Positions 1-7,053 are shown, counted from the stretch's first letter. The stretch is 13,420 bases of DNA from an uncultured Ellagibacter sp. (GCF_934617235.1 NZ_CAKTTZ010000058.1:1-13420); one strand, 5' to 3'. Numbers and translations: made by a program. The notes: generated from the letters alone by a model not told the origin.

Positions 1-324
1 GCGGAGGACATGGGGTGCGCGTTTGAGATGGCGGAGCACCTCGGCCCGATTTACTTCAAGAGGGACGACGAGGTTGTCGTTTTGCTCGAGAAGGCCTATC
101 GCGATGTCACGGGCGATATGGAAAGCGAGCCTTTCACAGTGGGCGCCGCGACGTTTGCGCGCACGATGAGGAATACCGTTGCCTTTGGGCCGATCTTCCC
201 TGGTCAGGTGGAGATGTCGCATCTTCCGAACGAGTTCATCGCCATCGAGGACCTCGACAAGTGCACCGAGATCTATATCCGCGCGCTCTCGAACCTGCTG
301 ACGCGCGAGAACAAGGGCCGCTAA
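1..324 (+). CDS. M20-family dipeptidase (PepV-like), C-terminal end only
   Basis: The reading frame is open from the first base, so the gene starts upstream of the window and only the last 107 residues are visible. The visible part matches the C-terminal end of M20 metallopeptidases of the PepV/Xaa-His dipeptidase type. It has an 'ATFARTMRNTVAFGPIFPGQ' stretch followed by a 'PNEFIAIEDLDKCTEIYIRAL' segment, the usual closing helix that carries the last substrate-binding residues. The family hydrolyses dipeptides or related amides in the cytoplasm with a two-zinc centre; the zinc ligands themselves lie upstream and cannot be seen. The gene ends in TAA and is followed by a strong terminator at 408-440, so it is probably the last gene of its transcript and unrelated to the clusters downstream. 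The family assignment is fairly secure, the exact substrate is not. Confidence 0.8.
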   Translation, partial: AEDMGCAFEMAEHLGPIYFKRDDEVVVLLEKAYRDVTGDMESEPFTVGAATFARTMRNTVAFGPIFPGQVEMSHLPNEFIAIEDLDKCTEIYIRALSNLLTRENKGR

Positions 325-407
325 CCCGAGTGACGCGAGTTGCTTCGAGCGCGCGAGGCGGCTTGGCCCTCTTGCGAACTGCTTGAGAAAGATAATAACG
401 ACTAACA

Positions 408-440
408 GTCTGCCGGGAGTCCCCGGCAGACTTGCTTTTG
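408..440 (+). terminator. Rho-independent terminator after the dipeptidase gene
   Basis: A perfect 10-bp GC-rich stem (GTCTGCCGGG at 408-417 with CCCGGCAGAC at 422-431), a four-base loop, then TTGCTTTT. It lies 84 bases past the dipeptidase stop codon. Confidence 0.85.
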
Positions 441-694
441 GGGCAAACACGGGCGGGCCTCAAATTCGAAGTAGCAACGCGTGCTCTAAGTGCTCTCAAG
501 GCGTATGTGGGCGAGCAAAGATCTTCGATGTTCTGTATTGCAAAACTAGCTAGAAAGCTAATCAAATTTCAAAATAGTAAACCGCAAACAAGGAATGGCG
601 GCGCTGCGTGTACTTTTCCGACTCGGGTGCGAATATCCTGCATTCTTCAGGCTTCGCACAACAACTCGTGGGGGTGGGTCTCACTGTTAGTTGC
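441..694. other. Gene-free stretch
   Basis: Part of the 461-base gap between 325 and 785. It is locally AT-rich around 540-590. I see no ribosome-binding-site-backed reading frame, no tRNA and no repeat here. A long open frame from 432 has no credible start and no recognisable protein character until the small gene at 786, with which it shares a frame by chance. Confidence 0.6.
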
Positions 695-723
695 TTGGAA
701 CGCACTGACTCGCTCGATACTAT
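695..723 (+). promoter_or_regulatory. Candidate sigma-70-type promoter for the small zinc-ribbon gene
   Basis: TTGGAA at 695-700 and TACTAT at 718-723 are separated by 17 bases, each matching the consensus hexamer at four of six positions. Transcription would begin near 730, giving a leader of about 55 bases before the ATG at 786. This is a prediction from spacing and hexamers only. Confidence 0.4.
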
Positions 724-785
724 TGGCTTGCGATTTCGTTAAGGCGAGTCAATGTATAGCGATAGTAACGAAAGAGGAGGATGTT

Positions 786-1003
786 ATGTGTTTCAGGCCA
801 CCGGACACAACGTCAGGTCCGCTCATTTGCCCAGAATGCGGAAAAAAATCGTGTCACCGAATTTCCGACCGGTCAATTACCCCTTCTGTAAGGCTCCGCT
901 TCCGCCCGAAGGCGCTCCCGCGGCTCCTTCGGCAGGTGGGGCGCTGGTTGCTCCCGGCGCTCCGACGGTGCCAGGTGCACCGAAGCCTCCATCTGGGAAA
1001 TAG
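786..1003 (+). CDS. Small zinc-ribbon / proline-rich protein needing a -1 frameshift at an A7 run
   Basis: The start is ATG 786 with a very strong ribosome binding site (AAAGAGGAGG, 771-780). The zero frame gives MCFRPPD... and one zinc-binding pair (CPEC). It then becomes arginine-rich, non-protein-like sequence that runs to 1025, inside the terminator stem. The -1 frame entered at the seven A's (842-848) instead gives 'NYPFCKAPLPP' followed by an Ala/Pro/Gly-rich tail (GAP/PGAP repeats, ending KPPSGK), with a stop at 1001-1003 just ahead of the terminator. The joined product is 72 aa, with C2, the CPEC pair and a later PFC cysteine. It resembles small 'MCFRPP' zinc-ribbon proteins with Pro/Ala tails that I recall from Eggerthellaceae. 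The function is unknown. It may be made by ribosomal or transcriptional slippage, be a recent pseudogene, or reflect a homopolymer base-call error; the sequence alone cannot decide. Confidence 0.6.
842..848 (+). promoter_or_regulatory. A AAA AAA slippery heptamer in the small zinc-ribbon gene
   Basis: Seven consecutive A's lie in the phase X XXY YYZ relative to the ATG at 786 (codons GGA AAA AAA TCG). That is the arrangement used at bacterial -1 ribosomal frameshift sites, and such runs also favour polymerase slippage. A -1 move here restores the zinc-ribbon and proline-rich tail. I found no convincing stimulatory stem-loop directly after it; the only nearby symmetry is GACCGGTC at 867-874. 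Confidence 0.5.
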
Positions 1004-1015
1004 CAGAACTGCCAT

Positions 1016-1061
1016 AATGGCGTGACCCAGGGTTTTGTTACCGCCCAGGTCACGCCATTTT
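1016..1061 (+). terminator. Rho-independent terminator after the small zinc-ribbon gene
   Basis: A perfect 12-bp stem (AATGGCGTGACC at 1016-1027, GGTCACGCCATT at 1048-1059) with a 20-base loop, running into TTTT at 1058-1061. It starts 12 bases after the -1-frame stop codon, which fits that frame being the real 3' end of the gene. Confidence 0.75.
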
Positions 1062-1091
1062 GTTCTGCCCAGCCAAATGATGGGGCTTCCA

Positions 1092-1100
1092 TGATATAGT
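1092..1100 (+). promoter_or_regulatory. Extended -10 promoter for the LysR-type gene
   Basis: TGATATAGT fits the extended -10 pattern TGnTATAAT at all but one position, and such promoters do not need a good -35 box (none is obvious here). The start would fall near 1107, giving a leader of about 33 bases that contains the GAGGGGGAGG ribosome binding site (1123-1132). Confidence 0.5.
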
Positions 1101-1139
1101 AATTATTATGCATTTCTTGACTGAGGGGGAGGCGGTCTT

Positions 1140-2108
1140 ATGCATATTGAGTACCTGTATTATTTTCGGGACTTTTCCAAGTCGCTCTCGATATCGAAGA
1201 CCGCGGCGGAGTATTACATGGCGCCACAAGGTCTGAGCAGGGCATTGCACCAGCTTGAAAAAGACTTCGGTATCACTCTTATGGCCTACAACAACAATGC
1301 GGTGACTCTTACTCCGGCGGGCAAGGAGCTCGCCGAGCTCGTCGAGGGCATAATCGCGCAGTACGATGACGCACGTGGGGCGCTCACCAAGTACAAGCTC
1401 TCGGAAATCGCTCCAAGCCAGGGAATCGTGAGGGTGACGGTCACTTCCTGCGTGTCGCGTTATCTGCTCACGTTGCTCGGCTTGCAACAGCCAGGCCTAT
1501 TCCCCTTTGCGGTGAAAGTCAACGAGGCGAATATCTATCGCCTGGTCCCTCACTTATTATCGAGGGAAAACGAGGACTGCTTGGGAATTGTGTCGTTTCC
1601 TGCGACCAATCGGCATCGGCAAATCGTCGAGGCGGCAATCGAAGAAGAGGATTTGGTGTATCGCCCTCTCGCCGTGTCGCCCCTCGTTGCGGTGGTGTCC
1701 GAATTCTCTCCGCTTTCTTCGAAAAAGGTGATTACCCCGAAGGACCTTGACTCATGTCAGATCGCGCGGTATCGGGATACTGTCTTGGGCGACGCTCTCG
1801 ATGATTATGTAAGAGAAGACAACATCAAAACGATTACCAATGCCAGTTCTGTCGTGTACGACCAGGTCATCGAGCATCAGGCGGTCAGTTTTGCCCCTAA
1901 GCTCGCCGAGGGAATGCGAACGCTCCCTCAACATGTTGTTCTAAAGCCGACGGAAGGGTTATTCAGCACAGAGTTCGGCATTCTTGTGGCTAAACGCAAT
2001 ATCTCTTCAGCTAATGTCGGTTGCGTTTTGGATTACATCGATCAAAAGCTCGAAGAGGAGAGGGAAAAGCCTCGCTATTTCAAGACGTTCGAGATGCTAC
2101 CGTCATGA
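1140..2108 (+). CDS. LysR-type transcriptional regulator
   Basis: This is a 322-aa protein, the normal length for the LysR family. Residues 1-60 form the winged helix-turn-helix, with the typical 'SISKTAAEYYMAPQGLSRAL' recognition region followed by 'LEKDFGITL' and a 'TLTPAGKEL' wing. Residues from about 90 to 300 match the two-lobed effector-binding domain less clearly, as is usual. The ATG at 1140 has a strong binding site (GAGGGGGAGG, 1123-1132) with 7-base spacing. The gene has its own extended -10 promoter and a strong terminator at 2140-2191. It is therefore transcribed separately but in the same direction as the MFS/molybdoenzyme cluster that begins 318 bases later. LysR proteins commonly regulate an adjacent catabolic or transport gene in response to its substrate, so control of that cluster is the most likely role; this is inference. 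The effector is unknown. Confidence 0.9.
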   Translation: MHIEYLYYFRDFSKSLSISKTAAEYYMAPQGLSRALHQLEKDFGITLMAYNNNAVTLTPAGKELAELVEGIIAQYDDARGALTKYKLSEIAPSQGIVRVTVTSCVSRYLLTLLGLQQPGLFPFAVKVNEANIYRLVPHLLSRENEDCLGIVSFPATNRHRQIVEAAIEEEDLVYRPLAVSPLVAVVSEFSPLSSKKVITPKDLDSCQIARYRDTVLGDALDDYVREDNIKTITNASSVVYDQVIEHQAVSFAPKLAEGMRTLPQHVVLKPTEGLFSTEFGILVAKRNISSANVGCVLDYIDQKLEEEREKPRYFKTFEMLPS

Positions 2109-2139
2109 TCTTCCTGCTCGCGCATTAAGAGAAGAATCC

Positions 2140-2191
2140 AACGCCCCTTCTTTCCTGCCATTGTGGTCGGTTCGGGAAGAAGGGGCGTTTT
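2140..2191 (+). terminator. Strong Rho-independent terminator after the LysR-type gene
   Basis: A 16-bp stem with a single G-T pair (arms 2140-2155 and 2174-2189), an 18-base loop and TTTT at 2188-2191. It isolates the regulator transcript from the transporter gene. Confidence 0.85.
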
Positions 2192-2384
2192 GCTGCATGC
2201 TCGAAACCCTGTCGTCTTCGGTAGCTCATCAAAACAGTTGAAGCACTTAAACAAGCGCTTGTTCGACCTTCTTGTGGCCGCATCGTATCGTACTCATGGG
2301 ATGAAAAAGGGGGTTGAAAAGAGAGGGGAACCAAAGGGGACATGATCCGTCATCCTAAATCTGTCCAGCACTCCCAACGGGTTT

Positions 2385-2398
2385 ATCTAGTGGCAGAT
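2385..2398. promoter_or_regulatory. Candidate operator: ATCT-N6-AGAT palindrome upstream of the MFS gene
   Basis: The inverted half-sites ATCT (2385-2388) and AGAT (2395-2398) lie 28 bases before the MFS start codon, in the gene-free stretch 2192-2426. Short interrupted palindromes are typical of LysR-type operators, but this one does not fit the T-N11-A form exactly and could be chance. No convincing -35/-10 pair stands out in this stretch, though a promoter must lie here if the LysR terminator works. Confidence 0.25.
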
Positions 2399-2426
2399 CG
2401 TTTATGTTTGTGAGGAGGATCAGACA

Positions 2427-3785
2427 ATGGCAGGACCAGTTACAGACGGGAAGGCGACGGAGGCGAAGAAGGAGCCTCATTATTCTGTTGCTGACCGAAT
2501 GAACCGTATCCCAACATCACCGCACACAACTCTGATTATTTTCTTTGTGTTGATGGGTTGGTTTGCTGAGACGATCGACCTTGGCGGTACGAGTTTTCTC
2601 ATGCCAACTATCCGAGAATATTTCGGCATGGACGCAACAACGGGCGGCTATTATTCGTCGATTTGTTTTCTCGGAATGTTCATCGGCGCTATTGCTGCTG
2701 GGCGCATCGCCGACAAGGTCGGGCGAAAAAAGACGATTGTCGTCTCGATGCTTATTTGGGGTGTCGCGGGATTCGCCTTGGTAGCATCTCCGAACGTGTA
2801 TTACCTGTTCACGATGCGATTTATTTTGGGCCTCGGGCTTGGTGCTCAGTTCCCGGTCGCACTTAGCTACCTTAGCGAGCTTGTTTCCGGCAAGGACCGA
2901 CCGAAGTTCATGACGCTCTACCAGCTCATGACGCCTGTCGGCTTTGCGGTCGCCGGCGTGCTCACGGTGCTCATCCTTCCGCATTTCGACTGGCGTGGAG
3001 TATACCTTGCCGAGGCTTTGCCTGCGCTGTTCGTAATCGGAATCATCAAATGTTGTCCGGAATCGCCCCTTTGGCTTGAGGCCAAGGGCCGATGGGAGGA
3101 AGCCGATGCAATCTGCACGAAATTCGAGCAGGAAGCCATAGCGAGGCACAAGGAACTTCCCCCCGTCGAGGTCATCGAGCGAGTCCAAACGAAAGCGACG
3201 TTTAAGGACCTTTTCAGCTCGAAGTACCTAAAGGTTACCATACTCTGCTTCTTTGTGTGGTTCATTAGCATGTTCAGCGATTACGGATTGACGACATGGC
3301 TCACGACGATTCTGATCGAAAAGGGCTTTGACGTCGTGCAATCCACTGGCTTTGTCACCATCGGTATCTTGGGTGGTATTCCCGCATGGTTCTTCTCGAC
3401 GTGGGCGGCGAAGAAGTTCGGTCGCAAAAAGACGTTTCTTATCGCGGGCCTGTGCACTTCGATCTTCGGTATCGCATACGGCGCCTCGACCACGCTTATT
3501 ATGCTCATCATTACAGGCATCCTCTATCAGTTCGGCAAGTACTTGAACGCGATGATGATGGCTCTTTATACGCCCGAGTTGTACGAGACGAGCATTCGAA
3601 CGACGGGAAACGGTCTGGCGACTTCGTGGGGCCGAATGGGCTCTATCATCGGGCCGATTGTGCTCGCGGGCGTCATGACGAGCTTCGGTGTGTACACCAC
3701 GATGTACATCGCGGCGGCTATGGTTATCATTCCTGGTTTGCTTGTATTCCTTATCGGTCCTGAAACCAAGGACAAGAAATTCTAA
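2427..3785 (+). CDS. MFS transporter of the metabolite/aromatic-acid symporter type
   Basis: This 452-aa integral membrane protein has the size and pattern of a 12-helix major facilitator. The loop 2-3 signature is intact (GRIADKVGRKK, residues 92-102), and its repeat in the second half is seen as 'KKFGRKK' near 329-335. 'PESPLWL' at 211-217 and the closing 'GPETKDKK' resemble sugar-porter, metabolite:H+ and aromatic acid:H+ symporters. A cytoplasmic N-terminal extension of about 30 residues precedes the first helix. The start is supported by GAGGAGG about nine bases upstream. The molybdoenzyme gene follows 102 bases after it on the same strand, with only small hairpins (for example 3831-3851) and no clear terminator between, so co-transcription is plausible. 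From the context it probably imports the substrate of that enzyme, perhaps an organic or aromatic acid; the substrate cannot be read from the sequence. Confidence 0.88.
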   Translation: MAGPVTDGKATEAKKEPHYSVADRMNRIPTSPHTTLIIFFVLMGWFAETIDLGGTSFLMPTIREYFGMDATTGGYYSSICFLGMFIGAIAAGRIADKVGRKKTIVVSMLIWGVAGFALVASPNVYYLFTMRFILGLGLGAQFPVALSYLSELVSGKDRPKFMTLYQLMTPVGFAVAGVLTVLILPHFDWRGVYLAEALPALFVIGIIKCCPESPLWLEAKGRWEEADAICTKFEQEAIARHKELPPVEVIERVQTKATFKDLFSSKYLKVTILCFFVWFISMFSDYGLTTWLTTILIEKGFDVVQSTGFVTIGILGGIPAWFFSTWAAKKFGRKKTFLIAGLCTSIFGIAYGASTTLIMLIITGILYQFGKYLNAMMMALYTPELYETSIRTTGNGLATSWGRMGSIIGPIVLAGVMTSFGVYTTMYIAAAMVIIPGLLVFLIGPETKDKKF

Positions 3786-3887
3786 TCAGCTACAACCGTT
3801 TTTGAGCCGAATTTGGCTGACGGTGGTGGACTGCGCCCTTTTTCGGTGCAGACGAGACATGGACGAGAGAAAAGACGGAGGTAGGAC

Positions 3888-6326
3888 ATGGAAAAAAAGG
3901 TACGCACAGTATGCTTCGACTGCCACTCCAAATGTGGCGTCATCCTTACTGTCAATGACAACAATGAGATTGTTCGCGTAGAGGGCGATAAGGATTGCCC
4001 GGTCAACGACGGCATTCTTTGCGTGAAGGCGTTTTCGGCCCAGGAAATCCACTCCCATCCCGATCGCCTGAAGTATCCCATGAAGCGCAAGACGTGGTCG
4101 GTAGACGAGCCCCATACGGAAAATCGCGGCAAGGACGAGTGGGAGCGCATCACGTGGGATGAAGCCATCGATCTCATCGAGGCGAAGATGCGCAAGGTTA
4201 TCGACGAATACGGTCCGCAGTCGATTATCATTTCCCAGGGTACGGGTCGCGGCTCCAACCACTTCCTTGATCGCTTGAACAACTCCTGGAACGGCGGCGG
4301 CAAGGTATGGCCTACTCATGTTTGCCTGCTTCCGAACCTAGCTCAAACGCATGTGACCTGGGGCCGTATGTTCCATCCTCATGAGGCGTGCGACTACCGC
4401 AACGCTGGCTCCATCGTTATGTGGGGCACCAACCCCATTCGCTCGCGCCAGTATTCCGGCCTTCGCATCATGGACGCGAAGCGCAACGGTGCGCACGTCG
4501 TGGTCGTCGACCCGGTCTTCCGTGATATCGGAGCTAAGGCCGACCTTTGGGTTCCGGTTCGCCCCGGCACCGATGGCGCTCTGGCGATGGGTCTCACCAA
4601 CCTCATGTTCCAAAGCGGCAAATTCATGAACGCCGAGCCTATGCTCTCGAAGTGGACGAACGCTGGCTTCTTGATCGATGCCGATACCCGCATGATGCTT
4701 CGCGAGGCTGATCTCGTCGAAGGCGGATCCGACGAGCACTACGTCGTCTGGGACAGGAACGCCGACACCATCGCCATCTGGCGTCCCGAGACGGAAGATT
4801 TTGACCGCGAGGACGTACACCCCGACATTATGGGCGTTCACGAAGTGACCTTGAAGGACGGCTCGAAGAAGGAATGCAAGACCGGCCTTGAGACCTACAA
4901 GGACGAGGTTGCGATGTGGACCCCCGAGAAGGTTTCCGCCGTTACGTGGACTCCGGTCGAGAAGATCCTTCAGATGTTCGACATCATCACCAACCCCACT
5001 GACGGAAAGTCCTCGCTGCTCACCGCGTATCTCGGCGCCTGCATGATGACCTCGAACGCCCTGCAGTCGGGTCGCGCGATCACCATTCTCCAGCTGCTGC
5101 TGAACCCGCCGATCGACGACAAGGGCGGCATCTACTTCAACACCTTCTGGGAGTTCATGCTCGATCCTAAGATCACCGCGTACGACCGCGTTCCGCCGAA
5201 GCTGCGCCTCGGCTACGACAAGCATCCGATGTACACGCAGGTTTACGGCAACGCGAACATCCCGAACGACGTGTGGGACGCAATGCTTACCGGCGAGCCC
5301 TGGCCTGCCAAAGTGATGATTTCCGTTGCGAACGACCCCTTGGGTTGCTTCGAGGACACGGAGAAGATCCATCGGGCGCTGCTGAGCGATATTCTCGAGC
5401 TCAATGTCGACATGGACTACTTCATGACCCCCGGCAACGAAATCGCCGACATCGTTCTTCCCGCTGCCCACTGGTCGGAGCGCGTTGGCGTGTTCGATGA
5501 AGAGCTCTATCCCGAGCCCTGCCCGTTCATCATTCCGCAGAAGGCCGTCGACGCTCCGGGCGAGGCTCAGGACGACTGGTACTTCCAGCGTGAGCTCGGT
5601 CGTCGTTTCGCTCCCGATCTGTGGCCGTGGAAGTCTTCCGAGGAGATGCAGCTTTGGCGCCTCAACGAGTTCCATCTGAAGCCGAACGGTAAGGAGCCTA
5701 TCAACGACTACGAAGAGGCTGCGAAGATCGGTTACTTCGTCCTGTACGGCGGAGAGAACCGCACCACGAGGCAGCATGAGAAGGGCCTGGTCAAATTCCA
5801 GACTCCGACGACGCGCATTGAGGTGTTCTCCGAGCAGATGCCTTCTTATGGCTACGACTCGCCCCTGCCGAGCTACAGCGAGCCTTTCGAGAGTCCGTAT
5901 CAGACGCCGGACCTCTATAAGGAATACGACCTCTGCCTTACCACCGGCGCTCGCGACTACGCTTTCTACCACTCCGCATGGACGAACATCGCCCACCAGC
6001 GCATTCTCGAGCCGTGGCCCTATATCGAGATTAACGAGGATGACGCGCGTGAGCGTCAGATCTCCGAAGGCGAGTGGCTTTGGGTCGAGACCCGTCGTGG
6101 CAAAATCAAGGCAAAGGCCCGCGTCTCCAAGGGCGTCATCAAGGGCGCTGCGTCCATGTGCCGACCCAACTACAAGCACGCTTGCAAGGAGCTGAATCTT
6201 CCTGGTTTCAGCTGGGACAAGGGCAACCCGAACATTCTCACCACTGCTGAGGGCTCCGATCCGGGCTTTGGCGCGGCGTCGATGCGAAGCTTGCTTTGCA
6301 AGGTCACCAAGGTGAACGAACTGTAG
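3888..6326 (+). CDS. Cytoplasmic molybdopterin oxidoreductase, acetylene-hydratase / catechol-dehydroxylase-like
   Basis: An 812-aa catalytic subunit of the DMSO-reductase superfamily. The N-terminus carries a [4Fe-4S] motif, C9-x2-C12-x3-C16-x28-C45, followed by K47, the usual bridge to the pterin. The main molybdopterin domain runs from about 60 to 600 and the C-terminal dinucleotide-binding domain from about 680 to 805. C146 (in 'THVCLLPN') lies where acetylene hydratase has its molybdenum-ligating cysteine. The segments 'CVKAFSAQEIHSHPDRLKYP' and 'GEWLWVETRRGKIK' also follow that enzyme as I recall it. However, residue 13 is His, not the catalytic Asp of acetylene hydratase. There is no Tat signal, so it acts in the cytoplasm. 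It has a GGAGG site six bases before ATG 3888 and sits 39 bases ahead of a small ferredoxin. Gut Eggerthellaceae use related enzymes for reductive catechol dehydroxylation; that, or another hydration/dehydroxylation reaction, is the best guess. Confidence 0.85.
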   Translation: MEKKVRTVCFDCHSKCGVILTVNDNNEIVRVEGDKDCPVNDGILCVKAFSAQEIHSHPDRLKYPMKRKTWSVDEPHTENRGKDEWERITWDEAIDLIEAKMRKVIDEYGPQSIIISQGTGRGSNHFLDRLNNSWNGGGKVWPTHVCLLPNLAQTHVTWGRMFHPHEACDYRNAGSIVMWGTNPIRSRQYSGLRIMDAKRNGAHVVVVDPVFRDIGAKADLWVPVRPGTDGALAMGLTNLMFQSGKFMNAEPMLSKWTNAGFLIDADTRMMLREADLVEGGSDEHYVVWDRNADTIAIWRPETEDFDREDVHPDIMGVHEVTLKDGSKKECKTGLETYKDEVAMWTPEKVSAVTWTPVEKILQMFDIITNPTDGKSSLLTAYLGACMMTSNALQSGRAITILQLLLNPPIDDKGGIYFNTFWEFMLDPKITAYDRVPPKLRLGYDKHPMYTQVYGNANIPNDVWDAMLTGEPWPAKVMISVANDPLGCFEDTEKIHRALLSDILELNVDMDYFMTPGNEIADIVLPAAHWSERVGVFDEELYPEPCPFIIPQKAVDAPGEAQDDWYFQRELGRRFAPDLWPWKSSEEMQLWRLNEFHLKPNGKEPINDYEEAAKIGYFVLYGGENRTTRQHEKGLVKFQTPTTRIEVFSEQMPSYGYDSPLPSYSEPFESPYQTPDLYKEYDLCLTTGARDYAFYHSAWTNIAHQRILEPWPYIEINEDDARERQISEGEWLWVETRRGKIKAKARVSKGVIKGAASMCRPNYKHACKELNLPGFSWDKGNPNILTTAEGSDPGFGAASMRSLLCKVTKVNEL

Positions 6327-6365
6327 TCCGATAGTTGAATCCTCGCGTGTTAGGAAGGAAGAACC

Positions 6366-6695
6366 ATGGCAAAGAAAATTGGAGTGCTCGTAGAGCTTGA
6401 TTATTGTGTTGGTTGCTCAGCGTGTCAGCTGGCTTGCCAAGACTATTACGACTTGCCGGTAACCGAAACGTATATGCGCGTGTTTCTGGGCAAGCCCGAT
6501 GTCGTCGACGGCCGCCACGAGATGTTTATGTCGCCGTACGCGTACCGTCTCGACAAGTGCGCGAATTGTCTCGAGAAAGAAGGCGAGGCTCCCTGTGCGG
6601 CAATCTGCATCTCCAGGGCGCTGCATGTCGATGAGCTCGACAAGATCAACGAGCTCGCGGAGAAGACAGACGGCCATCTCGCTGTCTATCGCTAG
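6366..6695 (+). CDS. Small two-cluster [4Fe-4S] ferredoxin, partner of the molybdoenzyme
   Basis: A 109-aa iron-sulfur protein with two complete cysteine motifs: C14-x2-C17-x2-C20-x3-C24, and C65-x2-C68-x8-C77-x3-C81. The second motif, with its longer insertion, is typical of the electron-transfer subunits of DMSO-reductase-type enzymes (DmsB/PhsB-like). Those subunits usually have about 180-280 residues and four clusters; this one keeps only two and looks like a minimal version, not a truncation, because it starts and stops cleanly. It has a GGAAGG site upstream of ATG 6366 and follows the catalytic subunit gene by 39 bases, so the two are surely co-transcribed. It has no signal peptide and no membrane anchor gene beside it. 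It would therefore pass electrons between a soluble donor (ferredoxin, flavoprotein or hydrogenase) and the molybdoenzyme. The electron donor is not evident. Confidence 0.88.
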   Translation: MAKKIGVLVELDYCVGCSACQLACQDYYDLPVTETYMRVFLGKPDVVDGRHEMFMSPYAYRLDKCANCLEKEGEAPCAAICISRALHVDELDKINELAEKTDGHLAVYR

Positions 6696-6717
6696 TTGAT
6701 TCATATCTAATGATACG

Positions 6718-6749
6718 TCGCCTCGTCCGCTTTCATGCGGGCGGGGCGA
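6718..6749 (+). other. Intercistronic stem-loop without a T tract
   Basis: A 13-bp stem with two G-T pairs (6718-6730 with 6737-6749) around a six-base loop, in the 79-base gap between the ferredoxin and zinc-ribbon genes. It is GC-rich and stable on paper but is followed by CCGCGTGTTAC, not T's. It is more likely a partial terminator, an RNA-processing or a 3'-protecting structure that sets different expression levels for the two halves of the cluster. Confidence 0.55.
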
Positions 6750-6774
6750 CCGCGTGTTACTTTGGAGGCGCGTC

Positions 6775-7053
6775 ATGACTTTCGCCTGCACCGATTGCTC
6801 CCGTTGCGGCAAATGCTACGACAAGCATTCGACTTGCCCACAATGCGCGGGCCCGATTAACCTGCTTGAGGACGCCTGCCCAAACTGCGGCGAGCCCATT
6901 ACCGACGCGATGCGCGATGCTGCCAAGCAGAAATATCTTGCAAAGAAGCGAATCGAGCACCAGAAGATCGTTGAACTTGCTCAGCAGGCGAAAAAGCGCC
7001 GAGAGCAGCAAGAGCGGCCGAAGCCTGTATACCCCTGGGAACAAAGGGAATAG
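6775..7053 (+). CDS. Zinc-ribbon protein with four CxxC pairs and a charged helical tail
   Basis: A 92-aa protein. The first 38 residues hold four CxxC pairs (C5/C8, C11/C14, C21/C24, C35/C38), enough for two zinc ribbons or, less likely, an iron-sulfur site. Residues 42-82 are Lys/Arg/Gln/Glu-rich and probably form a long helix, and the end is 'KPVYPWEQ'. I chose ATG 6775 because GGAGG (6764-6768) lies six bases before it; an in-frame GTG at 6754 has no binding site. The activase gene starts 34 bases downstream, so the two are probably translated from one message. I do not recognise a named family. It might be a metal-dependent adaptor or assembly factor for the activase system, but this rests only on position. 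Confidence 0.75.
   Translation: MTFACTDCSRCGKCYDKHSTCPQCAGPINLLEDACPNCGEPITDAMRDAAKQKYLAKKRIEHQKIVELAQQAKKRREQQERPKPVYPWEQRE

Noticed and set aside
432..785. Open frame leading into the zinc-ribbon gene
   Set aside because: It has no binding site, begins within the upstream terminator and has no protein-like character. The real start with a strong binding site is at 786.
877..1113. Minus-strand frame with Gly/Ala-rich text
   Set aside because: Mirror of the repetitive GAP/PGAP-coding sequence on the plus strand; it also crosses a terminator.
3831..3851. Hairpin with a T-rich loop between the MFS and molybdoenzyme genes
   Set aside because: The T's are in the loop, not after the stem, and the stem has only seven pairs with a wobble; not a credible terminator.
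4338..6179. Long minus-strand open frame (613 codons) opposite the molybdoenzyme gene
   Set aside because: It is an antisense shadow of a GC-rich, strongly conserved gene. The translation has no recognisable domain, and the plus strand carries clear motifs throughout.
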